Source of the DNA: a virus
DNA length: 35,008 nucleotides
Reading direction: 5' to 3' (one strand)
Virus record (IMG/VR): IMGVR_UViG_3300040751_000710
Span: 1-35,008 of that record
This document shows, piece after piece, positions 23,663 through 29,255 of the stretch. Within the stretch, counting starts at the first letter, position 1. Every line of letters starts with the position of its first letter. The notes beneath the pieces were generated by a model. It ran no database searches. It was not told the DNA's origin and worked only from the letters and a program-made list of their open reading frames with translations. A program made the position numbers and the translations under genes.

Positions 23663-24420
23663 TATGACAGCCTTTCAAATGGGTTCTTCTTACTTGTCCC
23701 TGGTTTACATGAATATTTACTGTCAGGCATTTGCATGATCTTTACTTCTGCTTGAACCTCGTAGTATTTTGAGCGAGTAGCAATACGAACTTTGAAAGGA
23801 CCTTGACCACTCAATACAGGAACATCTTTTGGTACACCGAGAGGATTAGTTCTACCAACCATGTAGAAGTCATCACCCGCTTGCATATAAAATGCTGGCT
23901 CTGCTTTGCCTTTTAGATAATGATCAGTTACGACCTTACCCAAATCAACATTCGGTAGCGTTGTGATATAGCGATTGATCCCAGGCTGAGAGAAATATTC
24001 CTTCATAACATCAAGCGGCACGGCTTTTTTATCTCTAAGACCAGTCTTGGTCGTTGGGATTAGCGGCGCTTTAATGCCTGAGAACTTTTCGATTGCTTTG
24101 ATGAAGTCAGAGGCTTCTTGTGACTTATTCATAATCTCAACCGCCCTCTTAGCGGCAGTGGTATTATAAGTCGTGTCCCACTTTCTACCAGTATAAAAGA
24201 TACGAGGATTTGTCAGATTGTCTGTGTGATTCATTTTAACTTCAAGCCAAGCAACCTCACCACCATCCAGTGTGAGTTTCACATCTGAATATTTGGTTGA
24301 AACCTTAGGACGCTCTGCACTGATACCTTCCATTGCATCAATATTCATTGCAACATCTGCTTCATATCTATCAGAAGCAGGTGATTCCATAAGTGTCATA
24401 TGTTCTTTTAACGTAATCAT
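23662..24420 (-). CDS. putative PD-(D/E)XK-type nuclease-like protein
   Basis: 252 aa. KYSDVKLTLDGGEVAWLEVKMNH shows Asp then ExK (EVK) at the spacing expected for a PD-(D/E)XK nuclease core; GRKWDTTYNTTAAKRA follows. The C-terminal half (FYMQAGDDFYMVGRTNPLGVP) looks like a beta-rich binding domain. I recall relatives next to the ligase-like gene in marine T4-like phages, without known function. The pairing of nuclease-like and ligase-like proteins under one late promoter (24447-24454) is notable. Overlaps the next gene by 1 base. Confidence 0.5.
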   Translation of the reverse strand: MITLKEHMTLMESPASDRYEADVAMNIDAMEGISAERPKVSTKYSDVKLTLDGGEVAWLEVKMNHTDNLTNPRIFYTGRKWDTTYNTTAAKRAVEIMNKSQEASDFIKAIEKFSGIKAPLIPTTKTGLRDKKAVPLDVMKEYFSQPGINRYITTLPNVDLGKVVTDHYLKGKAEPAFYMQAGDDFYMVGRTNPLGVPKDVPVLSGQGPFKVRIATRSKYYEVQAEVKIMQMPDSKYSCKPGTSKKNPFERLS

Positions 24421-24446
24421 GGTATCCTCGTTTTATAATTCTACAC

Positions 24447-24454
24447 TATTTATA
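24447..24454 (-). promoter_or_regulatory. T4-like late promoter box TATAAATA
   Basis: Exact TATAAATA 26 bases before the ATG at 24420. It lies immediately downstream of a terminator (24459-24488), so it restarts transcription for the nuclease-like and ligase-like pair. Confidence 0.7.
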
Positions 24455-24458
24455 ATAT

Positions 24459-24488
24459 AAAAAAAGGGCTGACCAAAGTCAACCCCTT
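24459..24488 (-). terminator. intrinsic terminator
   Basis: Eight-base-pair stem GGGTTGAC/GTCAGCCC (one G-U) with a TTTG loop, followed on the minus strand by a run of seven U. It ends the transcript of the small secreted-protein gene 24535-24732. Confidence 0.85.
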
Positions 24489-24534
24489 TTCGCCCAGGTG
24501 ACACCAGCCACTGAATTATTAAGTAGCAGTGGCA

Positions 24535-24732
24535 CTACTTTACCAGTTTGTGACATACGAAACTCTTGCCTGTTGGCGTATCAATCGTAATCGCTGGTAA
24601 ACCTTCTGTTGCTTGTCGGCATTCGATTTGTGACCATTTATAACCATCAGTCATTTGCTCATTCACTGTCTTTACAAATTCTGCATTAGTAGAAAACCAT
24701 AGTGCAGAAATTAATCCAATTGCAAAAATCAT
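24535..24732 (-). CDS. small secreted protein (65 aa) with signal peptide
   Basis: Starts MIFAIGLISALWFSTNAEF at the ATG at 24732 with a GGAGAG site; a hydrophobic signal segment ends near Ala18. The mature part is about 47 residues with two Cys, possibly disulfide-bonded in the periplasm. A 48-base upstream extension of the frame is rejected because it crosses the poly-A run and hairpin. It has its own terminator downstream and a late promoter and hairpin upstream. Function unknown. Confidence 0.65.
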   Translation of the reverse strand: MIFAIGLISALWFSTNAEFVKTVNEQMTDGYKWSQIECRQATEGLPAITIDTPTGKSFVCHKLVK

Positions 24733-24742
24733 TTTACTCTCC

Positions 24743-24780
24743 AAAAAAAAATAGGGTGTGGAGCTAACCATCGGCTCCAC
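24743..24780 (-). terminator. terminator-like hairpin with U9 tract just before a start codon
   Basis: Stem GTGGAGC/GCTCCAC (24758-24764 with 24774-24780) with a 9-nt loop; the minus strand then reads ACCCTA and nine T (24751-24743), and runs straight into the GGAGAG ribosome site of the 65-aa gene. It could end an upstream short RNA or act as an attenuator. The 6-base gap between stem and U run makes it weaker than a textbook terminator. Confidence 0.55.
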
Positions 24781-24918
24781 TCGAGTCTATTGAGCGACCA
24801 ACCTTTGCATTTGGCTAGGTTTCTAACGAAGGATTGCCTTACCTTTATTCCTACCTGCGTCTTAATTTTATAGTCGTTACAGGCTTAACCGTGTTTATAC
24901 TCACTCGACTTTTCAACA
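24781..24918 (-). ncRNA. candidate small RNA between late promoter and terminator-like hairpin
   Basis: About 140-175 bases lie between the TATAAATA box (24924-24931) and the hairpin/U-run at 24743-24780, with no open frame longer than 7 codons. It is next to the tRNA cluster, as are the stable RNAs of T4 (species C and D), which is an analogy and not homology. I see several short complementary segments but cannot fix one fold by eye. It may instead be a long leader of the 65-aa gene. Confidence 0.4.
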
Positions 24919-24923
24919 AACTT

Positions 24924-24931
24924 TATTTATA
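24924..24931 (-). promoter_or_regulatory. T4-like late promoter box TATAAATA
   Basis: Exact TATAAATA, followed by the gene-free stretch and then the 65-aa secreted-protein gene. A possible -10 TATAAT also lies just upstream (24937-24942 region), so an early start is conceivable. Confidence 0.6.
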
Positions 24932-24972
24932 GATTATTATACCATACTTTTTCAGTATTGTACACTATTATT

Positions 24973-25046
24973 TGGAGCGGGCAGAGAGAATCGAACTCTC
25001 ACGTTCTCGTTGGCAACGAGATAGGCTACCTTTACATCATGCCCGC
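24973..25046 (-). tRNA. tRNA-Gly (anticodon GCC)
   Basis: 74 nt. Acceptor GCGGGCA/TGCCCGC perfect, discriminator U, CCA encoded. Anticodon stem TCTCG/CGAGA with loop TTGCCAA gives GCC. The T arm GAGAG-TTCGATT-CTCTC is perfect. The D stem is weak. Last gene of the cluster. Confidence 0.93.
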
Positions 25047-25050
25047 ATAA

Positions 25051-25126
25051 TGGTGCTGGAGGAGAGACTCGAACTCCCGGCCTGATGATTACAAATCAAC
25101 TGCACTACCAACTGTGCTACTCCAGC
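25051..25126 (-). tRNA. tRNA-Thr (anticodon TGT)
   Basis: 76 nt. Acceptor GCTGGAG/CTCCAGC perfect, discriminator A, CCA encoded. Loop TTTGTAA gives TGT. D arm GCAC...GTGC intact. The anticodon stem has one U-U mismatch. Four bases separate it from tRNA-Gly. Confidence 0.93.
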
Positions 25127-25129
25127 GTT

Positions 25130-25205
25130 TGGCTCCCTGAGCAAGACTCGAACTTGCGACATATGGATTAACAGTCCACCGTTCTACCAACTGAACTATC
25201 AGGGA
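25130..25205 (-). tRNA. tRNA-Asn (anticodon GTT)
   Basis: 76 nt. Acceptor TCCCTGA/TCAGGGA perfect, discriminator G, CCA encoded. Anticodon loop CTGTTAA gives GTT. T arm GCAAG-TTCGAGT-CTTGC perfect. Three bases separate it from tRNA-Thr, so the cluster is processed from one transcript. Confidence 0.95.
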
Positions 25206-25211
25206 ACATCA

Positions 25212-25296
25212 TGGTGCGGCTGGAGGGACTTGAACCCCCACTCCGTAAGGAACAGGTACCTAAAACCTGCGTGTCTACCAATTTCACCACAGCCGC
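25212..25296 (-). tRNA. tRNA-Leu (anticodon TAG)
   Basis: 85 nt with the long variable arm of leucine tRNAs. Acceptor GCGGCTG/CAGCCGC perfect, discriminator A, CCA encoded. Anticodon stem CAGGT/ACCTG with loop TTTAGGT gives TAG, reading CUN codons. First of the four-tRNA cluster. Confidence 0.95.
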
Positions 25297-25309
25297 TTTA
25301 CTTAACTTC

Positions 25310-25504
25310 CTACAGAATGGATATGGAAAAGCATATGTATGTAACAGTATCCCAATCACCATCTGCGGGAATTTCTGTGTACATATCAAGCATTTCATAA
25401 CAGCCTTCTTTAGTATCAAACCACTGAATGTCTTGTTCGACACACATTGATCCTGAACAGACTGTTAGTAGAATATGCCATGTTGTTGTCCAAATTATTT
25501 CCAT
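25310..25504 (-). CDS. small Cys-containing, probably secreted protein (64 aa)
   Basis: A hydrophobic start MEIIWTTTWHILLTVCSG is followed by MCVEQDIQWFDTKEGCYEML and a DGDWDTVTYIC block with four Cys in all. I recall similar short CVEQxxxWFxTxExC proteins in marine phages. The N-terminus could be a signal peptide and the cysteines periplasmic disulfides; function unknown. TAATG-type overlap with the upstream gene. It ends 13 bases before tRNA-Leu. Confidence 0.6.
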   Translation of the reverse strand: MEIIWTTTWHILLTVCSGSMCVEQDIQWFDTKEGCYEMLDMYTEIPADGDWDTVTYICFSISIL

Positions 25505-25767
25505 TACTTTACTACGATAACATATCCTTCATCTTCTTGAATAAATCCTTTGATCTTGTATCCTACAAATTCTTCAGGAGATTCAATTGTATGAGTTTTA
25601 ACTAAGCATGGACCTCCGGGCGGATCAACAAGGGTTATTTCACCAGTGTCTGTATCTACACCAATACGTTCCATTTCTCTACAACCACGCCACATGATAT
25701 TCCCATCATCAGTCCATTCAAATGACTGTGTGTCTCCATATCTATTTTTAAACAGTTTTCGTGCCAT
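25504..25767 (-). CDS. small hypothetical protein (87 aa)
   Basis: MARKLFKNRYGDTQSFEWTD..., a beta-rich protein with repeated acidic turns and the block DPPGGPCLVKTHTIESPEEF. No membrane segment or known motif. It overlaps the upstream gene by 20 bases. One of a run of short overlapped genes expressed from the promoter at 27163-27191. Confidence 0.6.
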   Translation of the reverse strand: MARKLFKNRYGDTQSFEWTDDGNIMWRGCREMERIGVDTDTGEITLVDPPGGPCLVKTHTIESPEEFVGYKIKGFIQEDEGYVIVVK

Positions 25768-25999
25768 AACTACAGTAATCCTCTGCTATGTGTTTTGCTT
25801 CTTCATATGTATTGCGTGTTAAAAAAGCAATACGTTTCTTATCTTCAGTGATTTCAATATGAAACACTTTAGGAACTGCTGTAATCTCTTCGGGCCATTT
25901 TACAATACTGTTTTCACCGGCGGGCGCATATGATGGATTTTCCATCAGTTTCTCCGACAACTCATATCTAGCACCAAAGATTCTATATCGTCTATTCAT
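25748..25999 (-). CDS. small hypothetical protein (83 aa)
   Basis: MNRRYRIFGARYELSEKLME..., ending with a helix NTYEEAKHIAEDYCSYG. The C-terminal EEAKxxAED pattern resembles small phage proteins with an alpha/beta fold that presents a modified surface. Start ATG at 25999 (8-base overlap with the upstream gene) rather than the GTG at 26020. Function unknown. Confidence 0.6.
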   Translation of the reverse strand: MNRRYRIFGARYELSEKLMENPSYAPAGENSIVKWPEEITAVPKVFHIEITEDKKRIAFLTRNTYEEAKHIAEDYCSYGTKTV

Positions 26000-26237
26000 T
26001 CTCTGCTTCCCAAGTTTCACTTTCCCAATGGTTAATCAGATTAGAGAAGCCCCATTGCATTGTACTATATTCATTTAGTTCATCTCTGAAGTTTTCAACT
26101 TCTTTGATTTGTTCTTCTGTCAACTCTACGATTTCATCGACACCATAATGTTCCATAACATATTCATAAACTGAATCTGTAACATCTGATTCGATACGTT
26201 CTTCCCATTTGTGTATTCTTGGCCAATCAAAACTCAT
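25992..26237 (-). CDS. small acidic hypothetical protein (81 aa)
   Basis: MSFDWPRIHKWEERIESDVT..., with the central helix YGVDEIVELTEEQIKEVENFRDEL and an aromatic end (WGFSNLINHWESETWEAE). Strongly acidic. I recall similar proteins with a VELTEEQIxEVxxFRxEL core in marine phages; function unknown. The ATG overlaps the upstream stop (ATGA). Confidence 0.6.
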   Translation of the reverse strand: MSFDWPRIHKWEERIESDVTDSVYEYVMEHYGVDEIVELTEEQIKEVENFRDELNEYSTMQWGFSNLINHWESETWEAENE

Positions 26238-26647
26238 TTCTGAAACCTCAATGTATATTGTTTACCATTATTATAAAATGTTGCTGTCGAGTGGGAGTAA
26301 ACTCTCACACTCTCTTCATTATAACGTGTTTCTAGTCTACAGGAAGTTTTAGTGCCTCCAGTAGCATTGCTATTTGCATGCCCAAGCATGCCGCCAATAA
26401 TAGCACCAATAGCACCACCGTTCTCTTCTCCCTTAATATTATTGCCTAACAAACCACCAATGATTGCGCCTTTCATGGCATCACCGGTTTTATCTCCAGA
26501 TTGAGATACTTCTGTACACACTTCTACTTGGTATGGTGTACGATTAATAATCGTTTTATAGTGATCTGTGACTGTTTGACCATATGCTGTGGTAGCAAGA
26601 AACGAACAAGACCAGATGCCAATAAGACCAATTGCAATATCTCTCAT
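26234..26647 (-). CDS. glycine-zipper 2TM-like envelope protein
   Basis: 137 aa. A signal peptide (about residues 1-23, ending ...TTAYGQ) precedes RTPYQVEVCTEVSQ. A glycine zipper follows: GDAMKGAIIGGLLGNNIKG and GGAIGAIIGGMLGHANS. This matches the Rick_17kDa_Anti/OmpA-like glycine-zipper family (PF05433) of outer-membrane-associated proteins. C-terminal part TSCRLETRYNEESVRVYSHS gives a second Cys. It may insert in the host envelope and alter it during infection, perhaps against superinfection, by inference. Its leader contains the pseudoknot-like RNA at 26670-26753. Confidence 0.75.
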   Translation of the reverse strand: MRDIAIGLIGIWSCSFLATTAYGQTVTDHYKTIINRTPYQVEVCTEVSQSGDKTGDAMKGAIIGGLLGNNIKGEENGGAIGAIIGGMLGHANSNATGGTKTSCRLETRYNEESVRVYSHSTATFYNNGKQYTLRFQK

Positions 26648-26669
26648 TTCACATTATCTCCAATTAGAG

Positions 26670-26753
26670 GCAGGACTTACATCAGAAGAAAGGAATAAGA
26701 CTGAATGCCTGCGGGCCCGACTTTGTAAGTGATTGAGAGAGAGGTAGTCGGGC
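26670..26753 (-). ncRNA. two-hairpin RNA with complementary loop (possible pseudoknot)
   Basis: In the 132-base gap before the glycine-zipper gene, GCCCGACT (26753-26746) pairs with AGTCGGGC (26722-26715), and GCAGG (26712-26708) with CCTGC (26674-26670). ACTTACA in the first loop (26730-26724) is the exact complement of TGTAAGT in the second (26681-26675). The 7-bp contact would join the hairpins. Candidate cis-regulator; no known class recognised. Confidence 0.5.
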
Positions 26754-26779
26754 TGAAACCAAATCTCGTAAATTTATGA

Positions 26780-27118
26780 CTAACGCAAGTACGCTGGGCC
26801 AGTCCACCTAACTGCAACAAAATCTTCAGTCAAAACATTGCCACGGGCAGCGTTACGGGCTGGTGTTTTCCAACCAGCGGCCATGAGAATATCACCAAAC
26901 TGAAACTTCTTGTCGGTATCGGTGTTGACTACAAAGCCCCAAACCCGCTCACCTCTTTCGGTAACTTTGATATATTTTTGACCTACAATGACTTCAAGAC
27001 TTTCACGAAAATCTTCAGCGGTGCGACCTTTAATATTCGCACGTCCGGCCCAACCTTCATAATCTTTAGCAATAGCGTCAAACAACTTCTCAATCTTCTG
27101 TGTCATTACTTCGTTCAT
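26780..27118 (-). CDS. conserved phage hypothetical protein (112 aa)
   Basis: Starts MNEVMTQKIEKLFDAIAKDY at the ATG at 27118 after AGAGG; an in-frame ATG at 27133 lies over the ribosome site and is rejected. The blocks VWGFVVNTDTDKKFQFGDIL and APARNAARGNVL are ones I recall from marine phages. The C-terminal half looks like a small beta-barrel. Function unknown. First gene after the promoter at 27163-27191. Confidence 0.65.
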   Translation of the reverse strand: MNEVMTQKIEKLFDAIAKDYEGWAGRANIKGRTAEDFRESLEVIVGQKYIKVTERGERVWGFVVNTDTDKKFQFGDILMAAGWKTPARNAARGNVLTEDFVAVRWTGPAYLR

Positions 27119-27125
27119 GTCTTCA

Positions 27126-27191
27126 CCTCTCATTGCGAATCACTTAACTAACTTACTCTTACAATATAGCAAATTCATTAGCTTTTGTCAA
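27126..27191 (-). promoter_or_regulatory. extended -10 promoter with shared leader motif (copy 1)
   Basis: TTGACA (27191-27186), 17-base spacer, TGC then TATATT (27168-27163). Downstream come AGTAAGTT, AGTGATTCGCAA (27144-27133) and GAGAGG (27131-27126), the same order as at 29174-29237 and 31155-31220. Drives 27118 and the following small genes. Confidence 0.75.
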
Positions 27192-27197
27192 GCACTT

Positions 27198-27563
27198 TTA
27201 TCGTCTTTTTCCAGTATTTTCATCTTTTTGTTCGGCCGCACTTAATACGACCAGACCACCTTTGTTATATGCTTGACCAATTACAACATTACCACGATAT
27301 TTATGTGGTTCTTTGACGAAGCCATTACCAACTTTATCTGATGTTGGAATGGCAGAGGAGCAAGGAATTGAACCCTGTCTTACGGGGTTGGAGTCCGTTG
27401 TGCTACCGTAACACCTCTCCTCTTTAGGAACATACCCCATCTTCTTCAAATATTTCTGATGCTCTGCTTGAGCAACTTTCAACTTTGCGCTGGTCTTCTT
27501 TGCCTTGCGCTTTTTCTGATTCGTTGTGGTGTAAAACACCGGCAACATATGCATACCACTCAT
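27198..27563 (-). CDS. basic hypothetical protein whose frame contains a tRNA gene
   Basis: 121 aa. The first 45 residues are very basic (NQKKRKAKKTSAKLKVAQAE...), and the C-terminal half starts IPTSDKVGNGFVKEPHKYRG and ends ...AAEQKDENTGKRR. Both ends look like a conserved small marine phage protein. Residues 47-72 are encoded by the tRNA-Trp gene on the same strand, without a stop or frameshift. The start overlaps kdsA by ATGA. Either the tRNA landed in a variable linker of a real protein, or the frame is open by chance. Function unknown. Confidence 0.55.
   Translation of the reverse strand: MSGMHMLPVFYTTTNQKKRKAKKTSAKLKVAQAEHQKYLKKMGYVPKEERCYGSTTDSNPVRQGSIPCSSAIPTSDKVGNGFVKEPHKYRGNVVIGQAYNKGGLVVLSAAEQKDENTGKRR
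27350..27423 (-). tRNA. tRNA-Trp (anticodon CCA)
   Basis: 74 nt. Acceptor AGAGGAG/CTCCTCT perfect, discriminator G, CCA encoded at 27352-27350. D stem GTGT/GCAC. Loop CTCCAAC gives CCA, with one A-C mismatch at the top of the anticodon stem (31-39). T arm CAGGG/CCTTG with a G-U. Lies wholly inside the 27198-27563 frame and far from the main tRNA cluster. Confidence 0.88.
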
Positions 27564-28321
27564 AATATATGCCTCGCTATCTGACTTACTACATTCTCAA
27601 AATCCATCAGTCTGACCATATTAGGCCCATCTGATGGTGCATTGTCTGGGTCTGGATGAACTTCAATAAAAAAGTTTTTCACGCCCATTGCGGCACCTGC
27701 TCTTGCTAGTCCCGGGACAAAATCTCTGTTACCACCTGAAGATCCGCCATTGCCGCCGGGCTTCTGGACTGCATGAGTAACATCAAAGACGATATCATGG
27801 TCAATGTTATTAAGCATATAATCAAGGCCTGTGAAATCAACGACCAGAGTGTTATATCCAAAACTGGTACCTCTCTCTGTGACCCAAACTTCTTTGGCGC
27901 CTTCTGTCTTAGTCAGAACACCATGCATATCCCACGGTGCTAGAAACTGACCCTTCTTAATATTTACAATCTTATCGGTCTTCGATGCGGCGACTACTAG
28001 ATCGGTCTGCCTGCAAAGAAAAGCGGGTATCTGTATTACATCAATATAATCTAGTTCACTAATAATTTGAACTTGTTCGACAGTATGTACATCGGTCAAA
28101 GTCTGGACATCATATGCATTCTTGATAAAACTGAATGCGGTCATGGTTTCATTGAAGCCGATGCCTCGTTTACCACTCATGCTAGAGCGATTGGCTTTAT
28201 CAAAACTAGCCTTGAAGATATATTCAAAGCCATATTTATCACAAACCCGTTTACACTCTTCAGCGATAATTGAAGATGATACTGCATTTTCGTGTTGGCA
28301 TGGTCCTGCTATAATTCTCAT
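27560..28321 (-). CDS. kdsA: 3-deoxy-8-phosphooctulonate (Kdo-8-phosphate) synthase
   Basis: 253 aa. Condenses phosphoenolpyruvate with arabinose 5-phosphate to Kdo-8-P, the committed step to the Kdo of lipopolysaccharide and some capsules. Nearly every family block is present: IFKASFDKANRSS, LTDVHTVEQ, PAFLCRQTDL, VNIKKGQF, FDVTHAVQ, LARAGAAMG, FIEVHPDPDNAPSDGPN. GPC near the start (Cys8) with the later His, Glu and Asp marks the metal-dependent class, unlike the Asn of E. coli KdsA. Slightly shorter than bacterial forms (about 270-285). ATGA-overlapped with both neighbours. The phage may boost or redirect Kdo supply. Confidence 0.95.
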   Translation of the reverse strand: MRIIAGPCQHENAVSSSIIAEECKRVCDKYGFEYIFKASFDKANRSSMSGKRGIGFNETMTAFSFIKNAYDVQTLTDVHTVEQVQIISELDYIDVIQIPAFLCRQTDLVVAASKTDKIVNIKKGQFLAPWDMHGVLTKTEGAKEVWVTERGTSFGYNTLVVDFTGLDYMLNNIDHDIVFDVTHAVQKPGGNGGSSGGNRDFVPGLARAGAAMGVKNFFIEVHPDPDNAPSDGPNMVRLMDFENVVSQIARHIL

Positions 28322-28437
28322 GTGAGAATCTCAATGATTGCTACAACATAAAATAATGCAACTACACCTAATACGGATCCTACCATGAGCATTTCAATGT
28401 CATCGTGTGTTTTCAAAAATTCGATAATTTTTTTCAT
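28318..28437 (-). CDS. 39-aa membrane micro-protein upstream of kdsA
   Basis: MKKIIEFLKTHDDIEMLMVG, then a single hydrophobic segment SVLGVVALFYVVAIIEIL. A GGAGG ribosome site precedes the ATG at 28437, and its stop overlaps the kdsA ATG (ATGA), so it is translationally coupled to kdsA. Could tether or regulate at the membrane; function unknown. Confidence 0.6.
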   Translation of the reverse strand: MKKIIEFLKTHDDIEMLMVGSVLGVVALFYVVAIIEILT

Positions 28438-28607
28438 GTTATGCTGCCTCCAATCGGACAAATAGTTTTTACAATCTTAAAAGGATCGTTGCTACGAAAG
28501 ATGTTGCACTGAAAACCTGTTTTGCGAGCCATTTTAATAGCCTGCTCAAGTGTTTTATATGCACCACAGGTATAACGCTGATTAATCAAGTACACTTCAT
28601 ACAACAT
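28434..28607 (-). CDS. small hypothetical protein (57 aa)
   Basis: MLYEVYLINQRYTCGAYKTL, then EQAIKMARKTGFQCNIFRSND. Alpha/beta look with three Cys. The ATG at 28607 overlaps the upstream stop (TAATG) and its stop overlaps the next ATG (ATGA). Function unknown. Confidence 0.6.
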   Translation of the reverse strand: MLYEVYLINQRYTCGAYKTLEQAIKMARKTGFQCNIFRSNDPFKIVKTICPIGGSIT

Positions 28608-28984
28608 TATGAAACTCCTAACAGTCTGTGAAATGATTGAGCGAGTGGAGTAAATCCAACATTATGGACTACACTACAATTGCCATCTTCATCCTCGATG
28701 ATATCACCAACAGAAAGTGAGCGTACCCTATCATTGATACGTTCAATGCGATCCTCTGGTCCGATGTTACCTACCTCAAACACATGGTTCAGATCATCAG
28801 CAAGAATAGTGGCGACATGATCATAACAGTCATGCATTATACCAGCTTTAACATCGCCGTGTACCAGTGCTTCTGTATAGGCAACTGCCTTGGGATGGCA
28901 CTTCCAACCTTCCTTGTTGATAAGATCAGAAAGGTGATCATCAATAACAATCTGGTGAATCTTAAAAAACTGAGGTTTAATCAT
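28607..28984 (-). CDS. conserved phage hypothetical protein (125 aa)
   Basis: Starts MIKPQFFKIHQIVIDDHLSD at the ATG at 28984 after GGGAG; the upstream codon at 28999 is TTG. The block VFEVGNIGPEDRIERINDRVRSLSVGDIIEDEDGN is one I recall from many marine phages. Small alpha/beta protein, no catalytic motif. Function unknown. Overlaps the 61-aa gene by 4 bases. Confidence 0.65.
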   Translation of the reverse strand: MIKPQFFKIHQIVIDDHLSDLINKEGWKCHPKAVAYTEALVHGDVKAGIMHDCYDHVATILADDLNHVFEVGNIGPEDRIERINDRVRSLSVGDIIEDEDGNCSVVHNVGFTPLAQSFHRLLGVS

Positions 28985-29166
28985 ATGTTGTACTCCCAAA
29001 GTTTACCAATTAGTTCCCAATCGTAGGTCACTTCTTTGGTCTTGCGGTTACGCTCATAAGCCATTTCAATACCGGTATAATCTTCAAGATAGGCTACTGC
29101 CTCTTTGACATTTTCAAACTCTTTTAGACCGTTATTGTTATTCATATTTGGTTTTGCTACCCACAT
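28981..29166 (-). CDS. small hypothetical protein (61 aa)
   Basis: MWVAKPNMNNNNGLKEFENV..., with a KEAVAYLEDYTGIEM helix and WELIGKLWEY end. ATG at 29166 after GAGAGG; a GTG at 29190 in the shared leader is not favoured. First gene after the promoter at 29210-29237, which also serves kdsA. Function unknown. Confidence 0.6.
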   Translation of the reverse strand: MWVAKPNMNNNNGLKEFENVKEAVAYLEDYTGIEMAYERNRKTKEVTYDWELIGKLWEYNI

Positions 29167-29173
29167 ATTTTTA

Positions 29174-29237
29174 CCTCTCTTGCGAATCACTCTATCAACT
29201 TACTTGTTAAATATAGCAGGATTTATGGAATTGTCAA
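29174..29237 (-). promoter_or_regulatory. extended -10 promoter with shared leader motif (copy 2)
   Basis: TTGACA (29237-29232), 16-base spacer, TGC-TATATT (29215-29210), then AGTAAGTT, AGTGATTCGCAA and GAGAGG (29179-29174). It drives the 29166-27198 operon that contains kdsA. The sequence just upstream is an A/T run after the DUF262-HNH stop. Confidence 0.75.
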
Positions 29238-29255
29238 CCCCTTTTTTTTATTTTT

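Noticed and set aside
27198-27563. Group I intron or intein as the cause of the tRNA inside the gene
   Set aside because: The insert is only about the length of the tRNA; no intron core or splice motif is visible.
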